Source of the DNA: JBLHKS01 sp047620505
GTDB lineage: Bacteria > Verrucomicrobiota > Verrucomicrobiia > Verrucomicrobiales > DEV007
DNA length: 27,906 nucleotides
Direction: 5' to 3'
Assembly (NCBI GenBank): GCA_047620505.1
Contig: JBLHKS010000082.1
Location: 1 to 27,906 of the forward strand
Under the pieces are notes generated by a model. The model was not told the DNA's origin. It worked only from the letters and a program-made list of their open reading frames with translations, and did not search any database. The position numbers and the translations under genes were made by a program. Within the stretch, counting starts at the first letter, position 1, and the number at the start of each line of letters is the position of its first letter. This document shows, one piece after another, positions 27,825-27,906 of this stretch.

Positions 27825-27895
27825 CGGTGTGGAAAACTTCCCTTAGAAATTGGCGTAGATTTCGTGCAGTCTGTCCACTGCCCGGTTCCAGGGAA
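27822..27895. repeat. Terminal 74-bp inverted repeat, right copy
   Basis: Exact reverse complement of 1-74. On the minus strand it carries the same reading-frame tail (PWNRAVDRLHEIYANF, stop at 27843-27845); the open frame continues to the window end (27906). It directly abuts the truncated DUF1592-family gene, so the element appears to have inserted in that gene or a chimeric join lies here. Confidence 0.9.
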
Positions 27896-27906
27896 CCTCG
27901 CGGTAA

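Overview
This window reads as chromosome of a PVC-superphylum bacterium, most likely Verrucomicrobiota or a close relative. It carries protein families concentrated in Planctomycetes and Verrucomicrobia: a PVC-type dehydrogenase/HEAT/cytochrome c protein, a LamG-PSCyt1-DUF1549-DUF1553 protein paired with DUF1501, DUF1552, and DUF1592/1588/1585. DNA is GC-rich. No rRNA, tRNA or CRISPR array is seen. The two window ends carry the same 74-bp sequence in inverted orientation, so the ends are probably contig breaks in a multi-copy element.

Region 1 (about 0.2-9.2 kb) is a signalling and stress block. Minus strand, in transcription order: a bacteriophytochrome-like histidine kinase, an Rcp1-like receiver, a near-identical second receiver, a receiver-histidine kinase hybrid and an NtrC-type sigma-54 activator; a two-PRC-barrel protein lies beyond. 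A HicAB toxin-antitoxin pair on the plus strand sits at the seam of the receiver duplication. Divergent from the phytochrome are a small membrane protein and a third receiver protein, then a glycine-zipper lipoprotein. Sequences matching sigma-54 promoters lie upstream of the PRC-barrel gene, the phytochrome gene and the lipoprotein gene (a weaker one before the small membrane protein), which suggests that the activator controls its own neighbourhood.

Region 2 (about 9.5-20.7 kb) is an envelope/periplasmic degradation block: a predicted five-bladed beta-propeller (GH32/43-like) secreted protein, a PVC-type dehydrogenase with c-type heme, a phytanoyl-CoA dioxygenase-like enzyme, and the PSCyt/DUF1553 + DUF1501 pair.

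Region 3 (about 20.7-27.9 kb) holds a PQQ-propeller remnant, a secreted thioredoxin-like gene interrupted by one in-frame UGA (selenocysteine candidate), a ThrE-family exporter, an IS3-family orfA fragment, and a minus-strand DUF1592 - hypothetical - DUF1552 operon whose first gene is cut at its 5' end by the terminal repeat.

The most unusual signals are: (1) a 14-bp palindrome, CCAGCAGCTGCTGG, present 15 times at 13/14 or better between 1.0 and 20.4 kb, in two reading frames and in intergenic DNA, and not at all in the last 7.5 kb; (2) the in-frame UGA with a hairpin just downstream; (3) the sigma-54 promoter set around the NtrC gene; (4) a phytochrome that lacks the usual bilin-binding cysteine and DIP motif; (5) a 266-bp MITE-like element. 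All calls come from reading the sequence; no database search was possible.
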